A stretch of 64,000 nt of DNA from Arthrobacter sp. B3I9 (GTDB lineage Bacteria > Actinomycetota > Actinomycetes > Actinomycetales > Micrococcaceae). Position numbers and translations under genes: made by a program. The stretch's first letter is position 1; each line of letters starts with the position of its first letter. The notes beneath the pieces were generated by a model. The model was not told the origin of the DNA. It did no database searches and worked only from the letters and a program-made list of their open reading frames with translations. Positions 28,112 through 36,779 of the stretch are shown here, in pieces. The stretch lies in the NCBI RefSeq assembly GCF_030816935.1, contig NZ_JAUSYO010000001.1, forward strand, positions 2,790,001-2,854,000. The letters run 5' to 3'.

Positions 28112-28408
28112 TTATGCGTCGGCGCCGGGGGTGAAGTAACTGTGTGCCTCCAGATAGGTCACTTTCGGCGGCCTTTCGATTCCTGCCTCTGCGGTGAAGG
28201 GTCCGATTTGCTCTTTCGCGAAGGCGTCGTAGAGTTCCCTCGTCCGCCAGAGGTCTGTGACGAGGATCCCGTCGTCCGTGGCCGCGACCCAGTGTCCGAG
28301 GGCGCCTGCCGGGCCGGGCCCTCCCGGGGTGAGACCCATTTTTCCGATAACCTCGTCGTATTGCTCCAAGGTGGCACCGCTGAATTCCATGATGACCGCG
28401 ACGGCCAT
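28112..28408 (-). CDS. Small alpha/beta-barrel-like protein of unknown function
   Basis: A 98-aa protein starting MAVAVIMEFSGATLEQYDEVI, with HWVAATDDGILVTDLWRTRELYDAF in the middle. The pattern beta-strand, Q-Y-D-x-V helix, then strand with D-x-W and helix resembles dimeric ferredoxin-like (ABM/Dabb) proteins found throughout Micrococcaceae. Start chosen at ATG 28408 because AAGGAGAAGG precedes it; the ORF opens 25 codons earlier without support. No functional partner adjacent. Confidence 0.75.
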   Translation of the reverse strand: MAVAVIMEFSGATLEQYDEVIGKMGLTPGGPGPAGALGHWVAATDDGILVTDLWRTRELYDAFAKEQIGPFTAEAGIERPPKVTYLEAHSYFTPGADA

Positions 28409-28725
28409 TTCCTTCTCCTTACGGGCGGCAGGCCGCGAGGCAACGGCCCGCAATTGATGTGATACGGCACGGTCTACGCTCAACCACCGGGATCGTCAAC
28501 ATGTAGCGGGCGCTTGCCTGGGTACCCGCACGGGCCGAACGGATAACGCCGGCGGAACGGTTGCCGTCCTTCCGGACCCACCCGCAGATCCGGTGGATTC
28601 GGCGTCGATTTGTCCTACGGAGCGTCCGTTACCCTGTGGGCGTACAACCTTGGCACCCCTGACAGCGCCGACTAGGGTGGTAAGCGCAAGGAGCGATCTG
28701 GCTCCGCGACCGAAGGGAGGTGCCC
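28409..28725. other. Intergenic gap between divergent small genes
   Basis: No ORF I would support. It holds the divergent promoters of the 98-aa protein and the antitoxin-like gene. The rightward promoter candidate is annotated separately; no leftward one is clear. Confidence 0.4.
28650..28678 (+). promoter_or_regulatory. Candidate sigma-70-type promoter for the antitoxin-like gene
   Basis: TTGGCA and TAGGGT are separated by 17 bases and lie 48 bases before the GTG at 28726. Good spacing; the -10 is only partly consensus. Confidence 0.45.
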
Positions 28726-28953
28726 GTGGGTTTACTTGACGATCTAAAGGGCAAGGCTCAGCAAGCAATTGGTGGCAATCATGAAGCCATCAAGAACGGC
28801 ATCGAGAAGGCCGGCGATTTCGTCGACTCCAAGACCGGCGGAAAGTACGCCGGCAAGATCGATTCCGTGACGCGGGGCGCTTCAGGCTTCGTGGACAAGC
28901 AGCACGGCACGCCAGGCACTGGGCCGGCGTCCGGACAGCCTCCGGTGGCCTGA
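28726..28953 (+). CDS. Rv0909-family antitoxin-like protein (MT0933-type)
   Basis: A 75-aa basic protein: GLLDDLKGKAQQAIGGNHE, IKNGIEKAGDFVDSKTGGKY and GKIDSVTRGASGFVDKQ, ending in a Pro/Gly-rich tail. This repeated helix-turn pattern matches the family annotated as antitoxin of M. tuberculosis Rv0909/MT0933. The expected SRPBCC-type toxin gene (Rv0910-like) is not next to it, so it may be an orphan or a CsbD-like stress protein. GTG at 28726 chosen for its AAGGGAGG site. Confidence 0.8.
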   Translation: MGLLDDLKGKAQQAIGGNHEAIKNGIEKAGDFVDSKTGGKYAGKIDSVTRGASGFVDKQHGTPGTGPASGQPPVA

Positions 28954-29194
28954 CAGCCTTCCGTCGATGTTGAGCCTCTGTGACCGGCAAGTCCGGGAGC
29001 AGGGCCCCCATCCAAGAACGTCAGCGTGGCGTCGGTCCCGCCGAGAGGCGGCGCCGGCGCCTTCTGCGTTTAACGCCGCCTACCCGTTCTGCGGCACAGG
29101 CCGCTTCCCGCCGCACCTTAACCAAGAGCGCGGAGCCACTGTGGCCCCCCGGACAAGGGGGTGCGCCCACAGCAACTCCGCGTAACTGCCTGGA

Positions 29195-30232
29195 TTAGGA
29201 AGGTTCGTGGTTCTGGCCCTCGCGCGCCAGGGCGGTCAGCCGGGAAACCGCGCGGAAGTACTTCTTCATGTATCCCCCGGTCATCATTTCCTCGGTGAAC
29301 AGCTGGTCGAACGGCACACCGCTGGCGAGGATGGGAACATCCTTGTCGTACAGCCGGTCGGCCAGAACCACAAAGCGCAGCGCGACGGCCTGTTCCGTGA
29401 TGGTGTGCACGTTTTTCCACACGACGCCTTCGATGCCCTCCAGCAGCTGGCGGTAGCGGCTCGGGTGGACACCGGCCAAGTGGTTGATCAGCGTGCTGAA
29501 CTCGTCGCGCGCCACCGTTTTGCCGTCGAATTCGGCATGCATATGGTGCGTGAGATCGTCGTTGCGCAGCGGCGAGGGGGCTGCTGGAAGGCCGCGGTGA
29601 CGGAAGTCCTCGCCGTCGATCCGGACGACGTCGAACTGGTCCGCTAGCACCTGGATCTCGCGGGCGAAGTCGACGGCGGCGAAGCGGCCGTCGCCAAGGG
29701 AGCCCGGAAGGGTGTTGGAGGTCGCCGCGAGCTTGACGCCGGCGTCGGCCAGCTCGCGCATCAGCCGGGACATCAGGACCGTGTCGCCCGGATCATCGAG
29801 CTCGAACTCGTCGATGCACACCAGCTTGTAGTGGCTCAGGGCATCAACGGTTTTGCGGAAGGACAGCGCGCCGACCAGGTTGGTGTATTCCACAAAGGTG
29901 CCGAAAGCCTTCGGACCGGGAACGGCGTGCCACAGCGATGCCAGCAGGTGGGTCTTGCCGACGCCGAAGCCGCCGTCGAGGTAGATTCCGGCGCGCGAGG
30001 TGTCCTTCTTACCGAACAGCCGCTTGAAAAGTCCGTCCCCGTCACGGGCGCCGACACCAGCGGCAAAGCCTTCCAATGCCCGGACCGCGGCAGACTGGCT
30101 GGGCTGGGAAGGATCCGGCCGGTAGCTGGAAAACGACACCTCACCGAAGCGCGGCGAGGGATAAAAACCATCGAGGAGTTCATCCACTGAAACTGCCGGG
30201 GTGCGGGCGGCGAGCTGTTCGATCTGTACCAA
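29195..30232 (-). CDS. zapE: Cell division protein ZapE (AFG1-like ATPase)
   Basis: A 345-aa P-loop ATPase. Walker A is DGGFGVGKTHLLASLWH, Walker B is LVCIDEFELDD, and AATSNTLPGSL is sensor 1. YPSPRFGEVSFSSYRPDPSQPSQ near the N-terminus and the C-terminal RFVVLADRLYD are AFG1/ZapE hallmarks. E. coli ZapE acts at the division site under stress. The likely start is TTG at 30232 (reading MVQIEQLAARTP). A longer ORF reaching 31582 only overprints the opposite-strand sulfurtransferase. Confidence 0.9.
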   Translation of the reverse strand: MVQIEQLAARTPAVSVDELLDGFYPSPRFGEVSFSSYRPDPSQPSQSAAVRALEGFAAGVGARDGDGLFKRLFGKKDTSRAGIYLDGGFGVGKTHLLASLWHAVPGPKAFGTFVEYTNLVGALSFRKTVDALSHYKLVCIDEFELDDPGDTVLMSRLMRELADAGVKLAATSNTLPGSLGDGRFAAVDFAREIQVLADQFDVVRIDGEDFRHRGLPAAPSPLRNDDLTHHMHAEFDGKTVARDEFSTLINHLAGVHPSRYRQLLEGIEGVVWKNVHTITEQAVALRFVVLADRLYDKDVPILASGVPFDQLFTEEMMTGGYMKKYFRAVSRLTALAREGQNHEPS

Positions 30233-30472
30233 GGTGGTCCGTTCTGCTGGTCTCTTGTCCCCAGACAGAATACCGGCATTGCCGGGACTGCCCGGCCCGG
30301 GCGCCCGCGGCGGCCCCGGGCGAGAGAAGAGACCCGTGACAAAGGCCACATTTCCGAGTGTGAACGGGGCGGGACATTCCCATGGTGGCGTGGTTAGTGT
30401 TGGAGAAGACCCGGCGCCGCGACCTGACCTCCCCCGTCCCGGCCCTGACCGTTTCAGTGAAAGGCCACCGCC

Positions 30473-31390
30473 ATGCCCTATCCCGTTGAGCAGAACGACA
30501 AGTTTGCCGCCTACGCCCACCCCGGGCGGCTGGTCTCCACTGAATGGCTCGCCACGGTGATTGAAGAAGGAGCCCTGGAGAGTGGCCAGCTTGTGGTGCT
30601 GGAGTCGGACGAGGACGTGCTCCTCTACGAAACCGGCCACATCCCGGGTGCCGTGAAGATCGACTGGCACACCGAGCTGAACGATGAGCTCACCCGTGAC
30701 TTCGTTGAGGGCGAAGCCTTCGCCGCCATGGCCGCGGCCAAGGGCATTTCCCGGGACACCACCGTGGTCATCTACGGAGACAAGTCCAACTGGTGGGCCG
30801 CCTACGCCCTGTGGGTCTTTGAGCTCTTTGGCCACGAAGACGTCCGGCTGCTGGACGGCGGCCGGGACAAGTGGATCGCCGAGGAACGGGCGATGACCAC
30901 CGAAACAACCGTTCCCGCACGTGGCGATTACCCCGTAGTGGAGCGCAACGACGCCCCGGTCCGCGCCTTCAAGGAAGACGTCCTGGCCCACCTCGGCAAG
31001 CCGCTGATCGACGTGCGGTCCCCGGAGGAGTACACCGGGCAGCGGACCCACATGCCGGCTTACCCGGAAGAAGGCGCCATGCGCGGCGGCCACATCCCCA
31101 CAGCGGCCTCCATTCCATGGGCACGGGCGGCCGCGGGTGACGGCACCTACCGGACCCGTCACGAGCTTGAGAGCCTCTACCTGGGCGAAGCAGGGCTGAA
31201 AGAAGGCGACGACGTCGTCGCGTATTGCCGTATCGGTGAGCGGTCCAGCCACACCTGGTTCGCCCTCAAGTACCTCCTGGGCTTCGACACCGTCCGCAAC
31301 TACGACGGTTCCTGGACCGAATGGGGCAACGCCGTGCGTGTCCCCATCGTCCGGGGCTCCGAACGCGGCACCGTTCCGTCCGCCCGCTAA
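30473..31390 (+). CDS. sseA: Sulfurtransferase with two rhodanese domains
   Basis: Transfers sulfur from thiosulfate or 3-mercaptopyruvate to an acceptor. The N-terminal rhodanese domain (to ~150) lacks the Cys: [12 protein letters not shown]. The C-terminal domain has [15 protein letters not shown] with the catalytic Cys at residue 252 in the six-residue active loop. [16 protein letters not shown] is the second-domain entry. 305 aa is standard. sufE follows 54 bases downstream, so the two may form a sulfur-relay unit. It is divergent from zapE. Confidence 0.95.
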   Translation: MPYPVEQNDKFAAYAHPGRLVSTEWLATVIEEGALESGQLVVLESDEDVLLYETGHIPGAVKIDWHTELNDELTRDFVEGEAFAAMAAAKGISRDTTVVIYGDKSNWWAAYALWVFELFGHEDVRLLDGGRDKWIAEERAMTTETTVPARGDYPVVERNDAPVRAFKEDVLAHLGKPLIDVRSPEEYTGQRTHMPAYPEEGAMRGGHIPTAASIPWARAAAGDGTYRTRHELESLYLGEAGLKEGDDVVAYCRIGERSSHTWFALKYLLGFDTVRNYDGSWTEWGNAVRVPIVRGSERGTVPSAR

Positions 31391-31431
31391 GGCCGGATTG
31401 GGGTCGACGGGACACAACGGTCCGCCGTGCG

Positions 31432-31437
31432 TAAGCT
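31432..31437 (+). promoter_or_regulatory. -10 hexamer close to the sufE-like start
   Basis: TAAGCT ends 7 bases before the ATG at 31445. GGGAG in between could serve as a short ribosome site instead. Confidence 0.35.
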
Positions 31438-31444
31438 GGGAGTG

Positions 31445-31903
31445 ATGAATACTTCTGCCCTCCCCGCCGCGCTGGCGGAAATTGTTGACGACTTCCAAGC
31501 CCTGAGCGAACCTGAACGGCTGCAGCTCCTGCTTGAGTTCTCGCGCGGGCTTCCGGAGCTTCCGGACCGGCTCAAGGAGCACCCGGAGATGCTGGAGCAG
31601 GTGGTCGAGTGCCAGTCACCGCTGTTCCTGACCATCGAGACAGAAAAGCCCGACGGCGGCGCTCCCGAAAGCGTGCGCCTCTTCTTCAAGGCACCTCCGG
31701 AGGCTCCCACCACCCGTGGCTTCGCCGGTGTCCTGCATGAAGGGCTCGATGGCCTCAGCCCCGCCGAGATCCTTGCCGTCCCGGATGACATGCCGGAGCT
31801 GTTGGGCCTCACCCGCGCCATCACTCCCCTGCGCATGCGCGGCATGACGGCGATGCTCGGCCGGATCAAGCGCAAGGTCACCGCGCTCTCGCAGCCCTCC
31901 TGA
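31445..31903 (+). CDS. sufE: SufE family sulfur acceptor
   Basis: Accepts persulfide sulfur for Fe-S cluster assembly. 152 aa with the SufE fold: DDFQALSEPERLQLLLEFSRGLPELP, then EQVVECQSPLFLTIE carrying the acceptor Cys, and GFAGVLHEGLDGLSPAEIL. The MRGMTAML helix near the end is typical. In Micrococcaceae it is often paired with the sulfurtransferase upstream rather than with sufS. Start is ATG 31445. Confidence 0.93.
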   Translation: MNTSALPAALAEIVDDFQALSEPERLQLLLEFSRGLPELPDRLKEHPEMLEQVVECQSPLFLTIETEKPDGGAPESVRLFFKAPPEAPTTRGFAGVLHEGLDGLSPAEILAVPDDMPELLGLTRAITPLRMRGMTAMLGRIKRKVTALSQPS

Positions 31904-31920
31904 GGGCAGGAGACGCACTG

Positions 31921-32418
31921 ATGGCCCGCAAGCAGCCGTCCCAGGGAACTCCGGCCACCGCAGCACTTGCGGCAGCCGGGGTTTCCTTTGTGTCCCACCC
32001 CTACAGCCACGACCCCGCCGCGGCCAGCTACGGCCTGGAAGCCGCCCAGGTGATCGGCGTCGATCCCGCCAGGGTTTTCAAGACCCTGATGGTCGACGTC
32101 GACGGCAGGCTCGCCGTCGGTGTCGTTCCTGTCAGCGGCAACCTGGACCTCAAGGCGATGGCCGCAGCGTTGGGCGCGAAGAAGGCCGCCATGGCAGACC
32201 CTGCCGCCGCCGAACGCCGCACCGGCTACGTGCTTGGCGGCATCTCACCGCTGGGGCAGCGCCAGCCCTCCCCCACTGTGGTGGATGACACCGCGCTGGA
32301 CCTGAACACGATCCTCGTCTCGGGCGGCCGGCGGGGCCTCGACATCGAACTGAGCCCGGCTGACCTGATCCGGCTCACCGGCGCCCGCACCGCCCCGATC
32401 GGCACCGGCAAGCACTAA
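31921..32418 (+). CDS. ybaK: Cys-tRNA(Pro) deacylase, YbaK/EbsC family
   Basis: Removes Cys mischarged onto tRNA-Pro. 165 aa, the usual length. Family features include HPYSHDPAAASYGLEAAQ, RVFKTLMVDVDGRLAVGVVPV with the catalytic-site Lys, and GYVLGGISPLGQR. It lies 17 bases after sufE and may be co-transcribed, although the functional link is loose. Confidence 0.93.
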   Translation: MARKQPSQGTPATAALAAAGVSFVSHPYSHDPAAASYGLEAAQVIGVDPARVFKTLMVDVDGRLAVGVVPVSGNLDLKAMAAALGAKKAAMADPAAAERRTGYVLGGISPLGQRQPSPTVVDDTALDLNTILVSGGRRGLDIELSPADLIRLTGARTAPIGTGKH

Positions 32419-32450
32419 GCGGATCCGCGGACCATCGAGTGTGCAGTTCA

Positions 32451-32477
32451 CGGCAATGTTGCGCGAAAACATTGCCG
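32451..32477. terminator. Hairpin between convergent ybaK and alpha/beta hydrolase
   Basis: CGGCAATGTT and AACATTGCCG form a perfect 10-bp stem around a 7-base loop, 33 bases after ybaK and just before the hydrolase stop. There is no long T run, but position and strength fit a shared terminator. Confidence 0.55.
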
Positions 32478-32484
32478 CAAAGTG

Positions 32485-33966
32485 TCAACTCGGCGAGACC
32501 GGGGCCCCGGGATTGGGCTGGCCGGGATTCGCGCGGGGCGCTAGCTGCTGCCCGAGCCAGGCCGTCACGAGCCGTTCCCAGCGTTCCGGGTCCACGTTCC
32601 ATTCCTTCGTGTGGAGGGCCCGGTCGAACGCCTCGAACGTGACCATCTCCGGGTTCTTCTCGGCCAGGACGGCAGAGGGTCCATAGGGAACGTACTCATC
32701 GTCCACGCTGTGGATGATGAGGGTGGGCGTCCGCAACTCCACCGCCCGGGAGACCCAGTCCATCGTCTTCAGGTCCACCGGCGCGGCGAGCCCGGTCAGC
32801 CGCCGCCCCAGCTTGTGGCTCATCATCAGCTGGCCATACCGGCCGACGGCGGACGGGATCCGGTTGAGCTCGGCGTGGTGGGCCAGCACGTTGACCCAGT
32901 TGATCACCGGGGCGTCGAGCACCATGGCCCGGATCAGGTGGTGGTAGCGGGAGAGGTCCGCGGTCTGCAGGCAGATGGCGCCGCCCATTGACCAGCCGAA
33001 CAGCACGACCTCCTTGGCGCCCTGCTCGAGGGCGTAGCCGATGGCCGCTTCCACGTCGCGCCACTCGGTGGAGCCGAGGCCGTAGCGTCCGTCGGGCGCG
33101 GAGGGGGCGAGCCCGTCGTTGCGGTAGGAGATCAGCAGGCTGGTCATGCCCAGGTCACGGGCGGCGCGTACCGCCCGGACACCTTCATGGCGGGTGGCGC
33201 CCCGGCCGTGCACCATGATGGCCCAGACGTCGGCTTCGGGTGCGGGGACCAGCCACGCGGGCGCGGTCCCGCCGTCGACCTCGATCTGCACTTCTTCCGC
33301 GGCAAGGCCGAGGCTGGCAGGGTCCGGATAGGCCGCGCCGCTCCACCAGCCCCGCCGGGCCGTGCTGAGGTCGCCCGCGGTGACTGCCTCGACTTCCCGC
33401 ATCACGGTGCGCTCGGCCGGTGAGTAGGACACGATCCGGCCGATCCGCGCATGCCCCCGGCCGCCGTCAAAAAAGAGCCCGTAGACGCCGTCCACGGTGG
33501 TGTCGGGCGTGGCGGCAAGGATCACCCTCTGCCCCTCGCCGTCGCGGATCACCGCAAGGATTTCCTGATCCTCGTCCCGGACCCGGGCGGGCGTGATGAC
33601 GCGGTGCGCGAAATACAGCGCCAGCGCCGAGGAACCGGCCGCCAGCAGTCCCGCCGCGGCGCTCCCGCCGATGATGCCGCCAACAACCCACTTCGCACGT
33701 CCCGGCAGCGAGACCTCGGCCACCGGAACCGGGGCGGCCGGCCTGCCCTGCAGAGCCAGGCCGCCGAGGGTAGTTCCGCCGAGGGCCCTGCCGCGCAGGA
33801 AGTTGCGGCGTGAGGCCTTGTCGCGCAGGGCCTTGCCGCCGACAGACAGCGCGGGGACAGACAGCGCGGGGACAGACTTAGCCGGGACGGACATGCCGCG
33901 GCCAGAGATGGCGGGAACAGTAAGGACCCGTTGCAGGTCCGGCAGGAGGCGCTGGAAGGAAGCCAT
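32485..33966 (-). CDS. Alpha/beta hydrolase with membrane anchor
   Basis: A 493-aa protein. Residues ~1-65 hold a short repeat (SVPAL twice) encoded by a 15-bp minisatellite near 33840-33890. A Gly/Ala-rich transmembrane helix follows (KWVVGGIIGGSAAAGLLAAG). The C-terminal ~270 residues are an alpha/beta hydrolase: MVHGRGATRHEG (oxyanion loop), FGWSMGGAI with the nucleophile Ser, DDEYVP with the acid Asp, and a late His in ALHTKEWN. Substrate unknown; the family is often annotated as an S9-like or esterase-type hydrolase. Start ATG 33966. Confidence 0.85.
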   Translation of the reverse strand: MASFQRLLPDLQRVLTVPAISGRGMSVPAKSVPALSVPALSVGGKALRDKASRRNFLRGRALGGTTLGGLALQGRPAAPVPVAEVSLPGRAKWVVGGIIGGSAAAGLLAAGSSALALYFAHRVITPARVRDEDQEILAVIRDGEGQRVILAATPDTTVDGVYGLFFDGGRGHARIGRIVSYSPAERTVMREVEAVTAGDLSTARRGWWSGAAYPDPASLGLAAEEVQIEVDGGTAPAWLVPAPEADVWAIMVHGRGATRHEGVRAVRAARDLGMTSLLISYRNDGLAPSAPDGRYGLGSTEWRDVEAAIGYALEQGAKEVVLFGWSMGGAICLQTADLSRYHHLIRAMVLDAPVINWVNVLAHHAELNRIPSAVGRYGQLMMSHKLGRRLTGLAAPVDLKTMDWVSRAVELRTPTLIIHSVDDEYVPYGPSAVLAEKNPEMVTFEAFDRALHTKEWNVDPERWERLVTAWLGQQLAPRANPGQPNPGAPVSPS

Positions 33967-34065
33967 GGCACCATTCTTACCGAAGTCTCCGCCGCGGGCG
34001 GCATTTCCACGGCCAATCCGGGCGCTTGGGAGAATCCGGGCCATCCAACCTGTGCCAACCTGCGG

Positions 34066-34110
34066 GGCGAGCCAGTGAGAGGCGAGTCAGTGAGAGGCGA
34101 GTCTGTGCGG
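34066..34110. repeat. 15-bp tandem repeat, three copies
   Basis: GGCGAGCCAGTGAGA, GGCGAGTCAGTGAGA and GGCGAGTCTGTGCGG run head to tail in the gap between two divergent genes. Non-coding here, but the same unit length as minisatellites inside nearby genes. Confidence 0.7.
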
Positions 34111-34139
34111 AGCCACCGGGGCCGGTCTAGGCTGGGAGC

Positions 34140-34628
34140 ATGAGTGATCCAATCGTCATTTTGACAGAAGAGCCCCTCGGCCCGGACGACCGCGTCAACA
34201 TCGAAAGCCTGGTGGCCGGCGGTGATGCGCCGCTCGTGATTCTGGTCCCGGCCAACACCGAGCGGCATTTGCTGGTCGACTTCCTGGAGAACCTGTCCCT
34301 GCTGGAGATCTCCAAGGCCTTCCGTGAATTGACGGCACGCTCCGACCCCGCCGGGGAACGGGCTGAAGCAGCCGAAACGCTGGCATTCTCGCTGGCGGCC
34401 CTGGGCGGCCTCGGCGGAGGCGTCTCGGGAGAAATCGTAGAAGGCAAGCCGGTGGAGGGCCTGGTCGCGAAGGTCAAGGAGCTCGGCGCGGGGCAGGCAG
34501 TGGTGGTCACCCGTCCGCATGCCATCGCCGACACGTTCCACACCGACTGGGCCAACAAGGCTCAGGACAAGCTGGGCCTGCCCGTGCTGCATCTGTACGC
34601 GGGCTCGGGATTTATCGGGGACTCCTGA
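34140..34628 (+). CDS. Conserved hypothetical protein, likely nucleotide-binding-like fold
   Basis: A 162-aa soluble protein: PIVILTEEPLGPDDRVNIESL, PLVILVPANTERHLLVDFLENL, a helical middle, KVKELGAGQAVVVTRPHAIADTFHTDWANKAQDKLGLPVLHLYAG. Alternating beta strands and helices, with a final PVLHLYAGSGF, resemble a universal-stress-like Rossmann fold. I recall the family as a conserved actinobacterial hypothetical without known role. TAGGCT lies 6 bases before the ATG, so the transcript may be leaderless. msrB starts 14 bases downstream. Confidence 0.75.
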   Translation: MSDPIVILTEEPLGPDDRVNIESLVAGGDAPLVILVPANTERHLLVDFLENLSLLEISKAFRELTARSDPAGERAEAAETLAFSLAALGGLGGGVSGEIVEGKPVEGLVAKVKELGAGQAVVVTRPHAIADTFHTDWANKAQDKLGLPVLHLYAGSGFIGDS

Positions 34629-34642
34629 GCGTTGATCAAGCT

Positions 34643-35131
34643 ATGAGCATTTTCAACAACAGGCCAAAAGTTCTGCCCACCGCCGCGCCCGCCAGCGGAC
34701 CCGCCGGGGAATCCGTCAAACCGGCGGTTGAAAAGCCCGACGAGCAATGGCGCCAGGAGCTGACCGCGGAAGAGTACCGTGTACTCCGCCAAGCCGGGAC
34801 CGAGCGCCCGTACACCGGGGAGTACTGGGACACCCACACCGCGGGGGTCTACCAGTGCCGGGCCTGCGGCACCGAGCTCTTCACAAGCAACGAGAAGTTC
34901 GATTCGCACTGCGGCTGGCCCTCCTTCTGGGCGCCGCTGGCGGAAGGCACGGTCCGCTATATCCACGACCGGACGCTGGGCATGGAGCGTATCGAGGTCC
35001 GCTGCGCCGCCTGCGATTCGCACCTGGGCCATGTATTCGAAGGCGAAGGCTACGGAACCCCCACCGACCAGCGGTACTGCATCAACTCCGTCTCGCTGAA
35101 GCTTGTCCCTGCGGAGGCTGGCGGGAAGTAG
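34643..35131 (+). CDS. msrB: Peptide-methionine (R)-S-oxide reductase
   Basis: Repairs oxidised methionine (R form). Zn site Cys pairs are in YQCRACGTELF and VRCAACDSHLGHVFEGEGYG. The catalytic Cys is residue 146 in RYCINSVSLKL. A short N-terminal extension (~30 residues, Pro/Ala-rich) precedes the WRQELTAEEYRVLRQAGTERP start of the domain. 162 aa. Confidence 0.95.
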   Translation: MSIFNNRPKVLPTAAPASGPAGESVKPAVEKPDEQWRQELTAEEYRVLRQAGTERPYTGEYWDTHTAGVYQCRACGTELFTSNEKFDSHCGWPSFWAPLAEGTVRYIHDRTLGMERIEVRCAACDSHLGHVFEGEGYGTPTDQRYCINSVSLKLVPAEAGGK

Positions 35132-35163
35132 CTCCGCCGGGAAGTGACCTCCCCATTGCCACA

Positions 35164-35211
35164 CCAGCGCGGCGCGGCCCCCGCTTGAAGCGGAGGGCCA
35201 CGCCGCGCTGG
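35164..35211 (+). terminator. Long hairpin downstream of msrB
   Basis: A near-perfect inverted repeat of about 22 bp arms (35164-35211), very GC-rich, 32 bases past the msrB stop. The T tract after it is poor. Likely a terminator or 3' stabiliser. Confidence 0.6.
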
Positions 35212-35375
35212 AGCTTCGGCCGCCTTTCGCAGCAGAATGAGCAACACTTTCTTATGGTCGCCCCCGTTTTGCATTAGCGGTCCTGCCTGCTTGCTACGCT
35301 CACGGTGAGAACCAAGAGCGATGAACGTGCCCGCATGGGCGGCACGCGCAGCATACAGAAAGGCGCCCCCTGACG

Positions 35376-36779
35376 ATGACCACCACCGCAATCACCGCCA
35401 CCGCCCCCATCACTGCCAGCACGCCCGAATGGCTGCGGCTCAAGGCCGCCGCGACCGCACTGCAGGCACTGCAGGTAAAGGACGGATCCGTCCCCGATCC
35501 CGCTGACCATCCGGCCGCAGCCGCCCACGTCGACGACATCACCGCGGCGATCCGCGTCCTCGCGCCAGCCTTCCCGCATGACGCGGAGTACCTCGAGCTC
35601 CTCGTCGCGGATTTCGGCCGCTGGACGGGCGCCGGCTTCGGTGTCCCGGACTTCCTGGATTCCCTCCAGGCCTTCCAGCCCCAGCAGCACCGGGTCAACG
35701 GACTCCAGCATCTCGTGGTCTTCCCCATGTACACCCAGAACGGCAGCAGCAACCGGCTGGTCGAAGCCGTGCTGATCGAGGTCATCTGGCCCGAGTTCAT
35801 TGCCGGGCTGGAAGCGGGCGAGTACTCCAATAAACTCTTCGTCCCGATCCGTTTCCTCGACTTCACCCCGGGCTACGACACCAACTCCGCAGTCCTTTTC
35901 CCGGAAACCGTTGCCGTCCGCGAAACGCCCACCTTCACGTGGGGCGCAATCTTCGCTGACCGCGAGGCCGCCCGGTTCCGCCGCGTGCTCCGCGCCGCCG
36001 CGGACATCACCTCCCTGCAGCTGCCAGAGGATGCCGCCGCCCTGCTTGAGGACCAGGAGTTGAGCCAGGAAACCTTTGTCATGTGGGACCTGATCCACGA
36101 CCGCACCCATATGCGTGGCGACCTGCCGTTCGATCCGTTCATGATCAAGCAGCGCATGCCGTTCTTCCTCTATTCCCTTGAAGAACTGCGCTGCGACCTG
36201 ACCGCCTTCCGTGAATCCGTGAAGATCGAAAAGGACGACGACGCGGACCCCGAAGCGCGCCGGCACGCCAAACTTGTCCAGTACGCCGTCATCTTCGACC
36301 GCATCTTCCGCTTCGCCATCACCGGCAGCCGGGTCCGCAATTACGACGGCCTGGGCGGCCAGCTCTTGTTCGCCTGGATGCACCAGCACCACGTCCTGCA
36401 CTGGACCGACAGCAAGCTCAGCATCGACTGGGACCAGGCGGCCGACGTCGTCGTGGAGCTCGGCGCCCGGATCGAGGAGCTCTACTGGCGCTCGATCGAC
36501 CGGCCGAAGATGGCCCACTGGCTCGCCGCCTATGAGCTGATCTCCGGGACCGTCACGCCCAACCCGGCCTCCGTCTGGGCCCAGGGTCCGAAGGCACTGC
36601 CGCTGGACGGCCCGCCGCGCGGCCTCACGGACCAGGTCCTGGACGACGAGTTCCCGCTGTCCATGTTCTATGAGGCCCTGGAAAAGAAGATGCGGCCCGT
36701 GATCGACTCCACCGCCGGCATCACCGGTTCCTCAGACACCGGCACCTCAGACACCGGCACGGCCCTGAACGCCGGATGA
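35376..36779 (+). CDS. DUF6421 family protein
   Basis: A 467-aa soluble protein with conserved features such as GLQHLVVFPMYTQNGSSNR, FLDFTPGYDTNSAVLFPET and VMWDLIHDRTHMRGDLPFD. The histidine-containing H-x-x-x-H (HDRTH) stretch hints at a metal site. I recognise it as DUF6421, found in Micrococcaceae and Streptomyces; the function is unknown. The C-terminus has a small SDTGT duplication. It overlaps the downstream SDR by four bases (ATGA), so the two products probably act together. Confidence 0.8.
   Translation: MTTTAITATAPITASTPEWLRLKAAATALQALQVKDGSVPDPADHPAAAAHVDDITAAIRVLAPAFPHDAEYLELLVADFGRWTGAGFGVPDFLDSLQAFQPQQHRVNGLQHLVVFPMYTQNGSSNRLVEAVLIEVIWPEFIAGLEAGEYSNKLFVPIRFLDFTPGYDTNSAVLFPETVAVRETPTFTWGAIFADREAARFRRVLRAAADITSLQLPEDAAALLEDQELSQETFVMWDLIHDRTHMRGDLPFDPFMIKQRMPFFLYSLEELRCDLTAFRESVKIEKDDDADPEARRHAKLVQYAVIFDRIFRFAITGSRVRNYDGLGGQLLFAWMHQHHVLHWTDSKLSIDWDQAADVVVELGARIEELYWRSIDRPKMAHWLAAYELISGTVTPNPASVWAQGPKALPLDGPPRGLTDQVLDDEFPLSMFYEALEKKMRPVIDSTAGITGSSDTGTSDTGTALNAG

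Noticed and set aside
30233..31582. 450-codon N-terminal extension of zapE
   Set aside because: Overprints the opposite-strand sulfurtransferase; ZapE homologues start near 30232.
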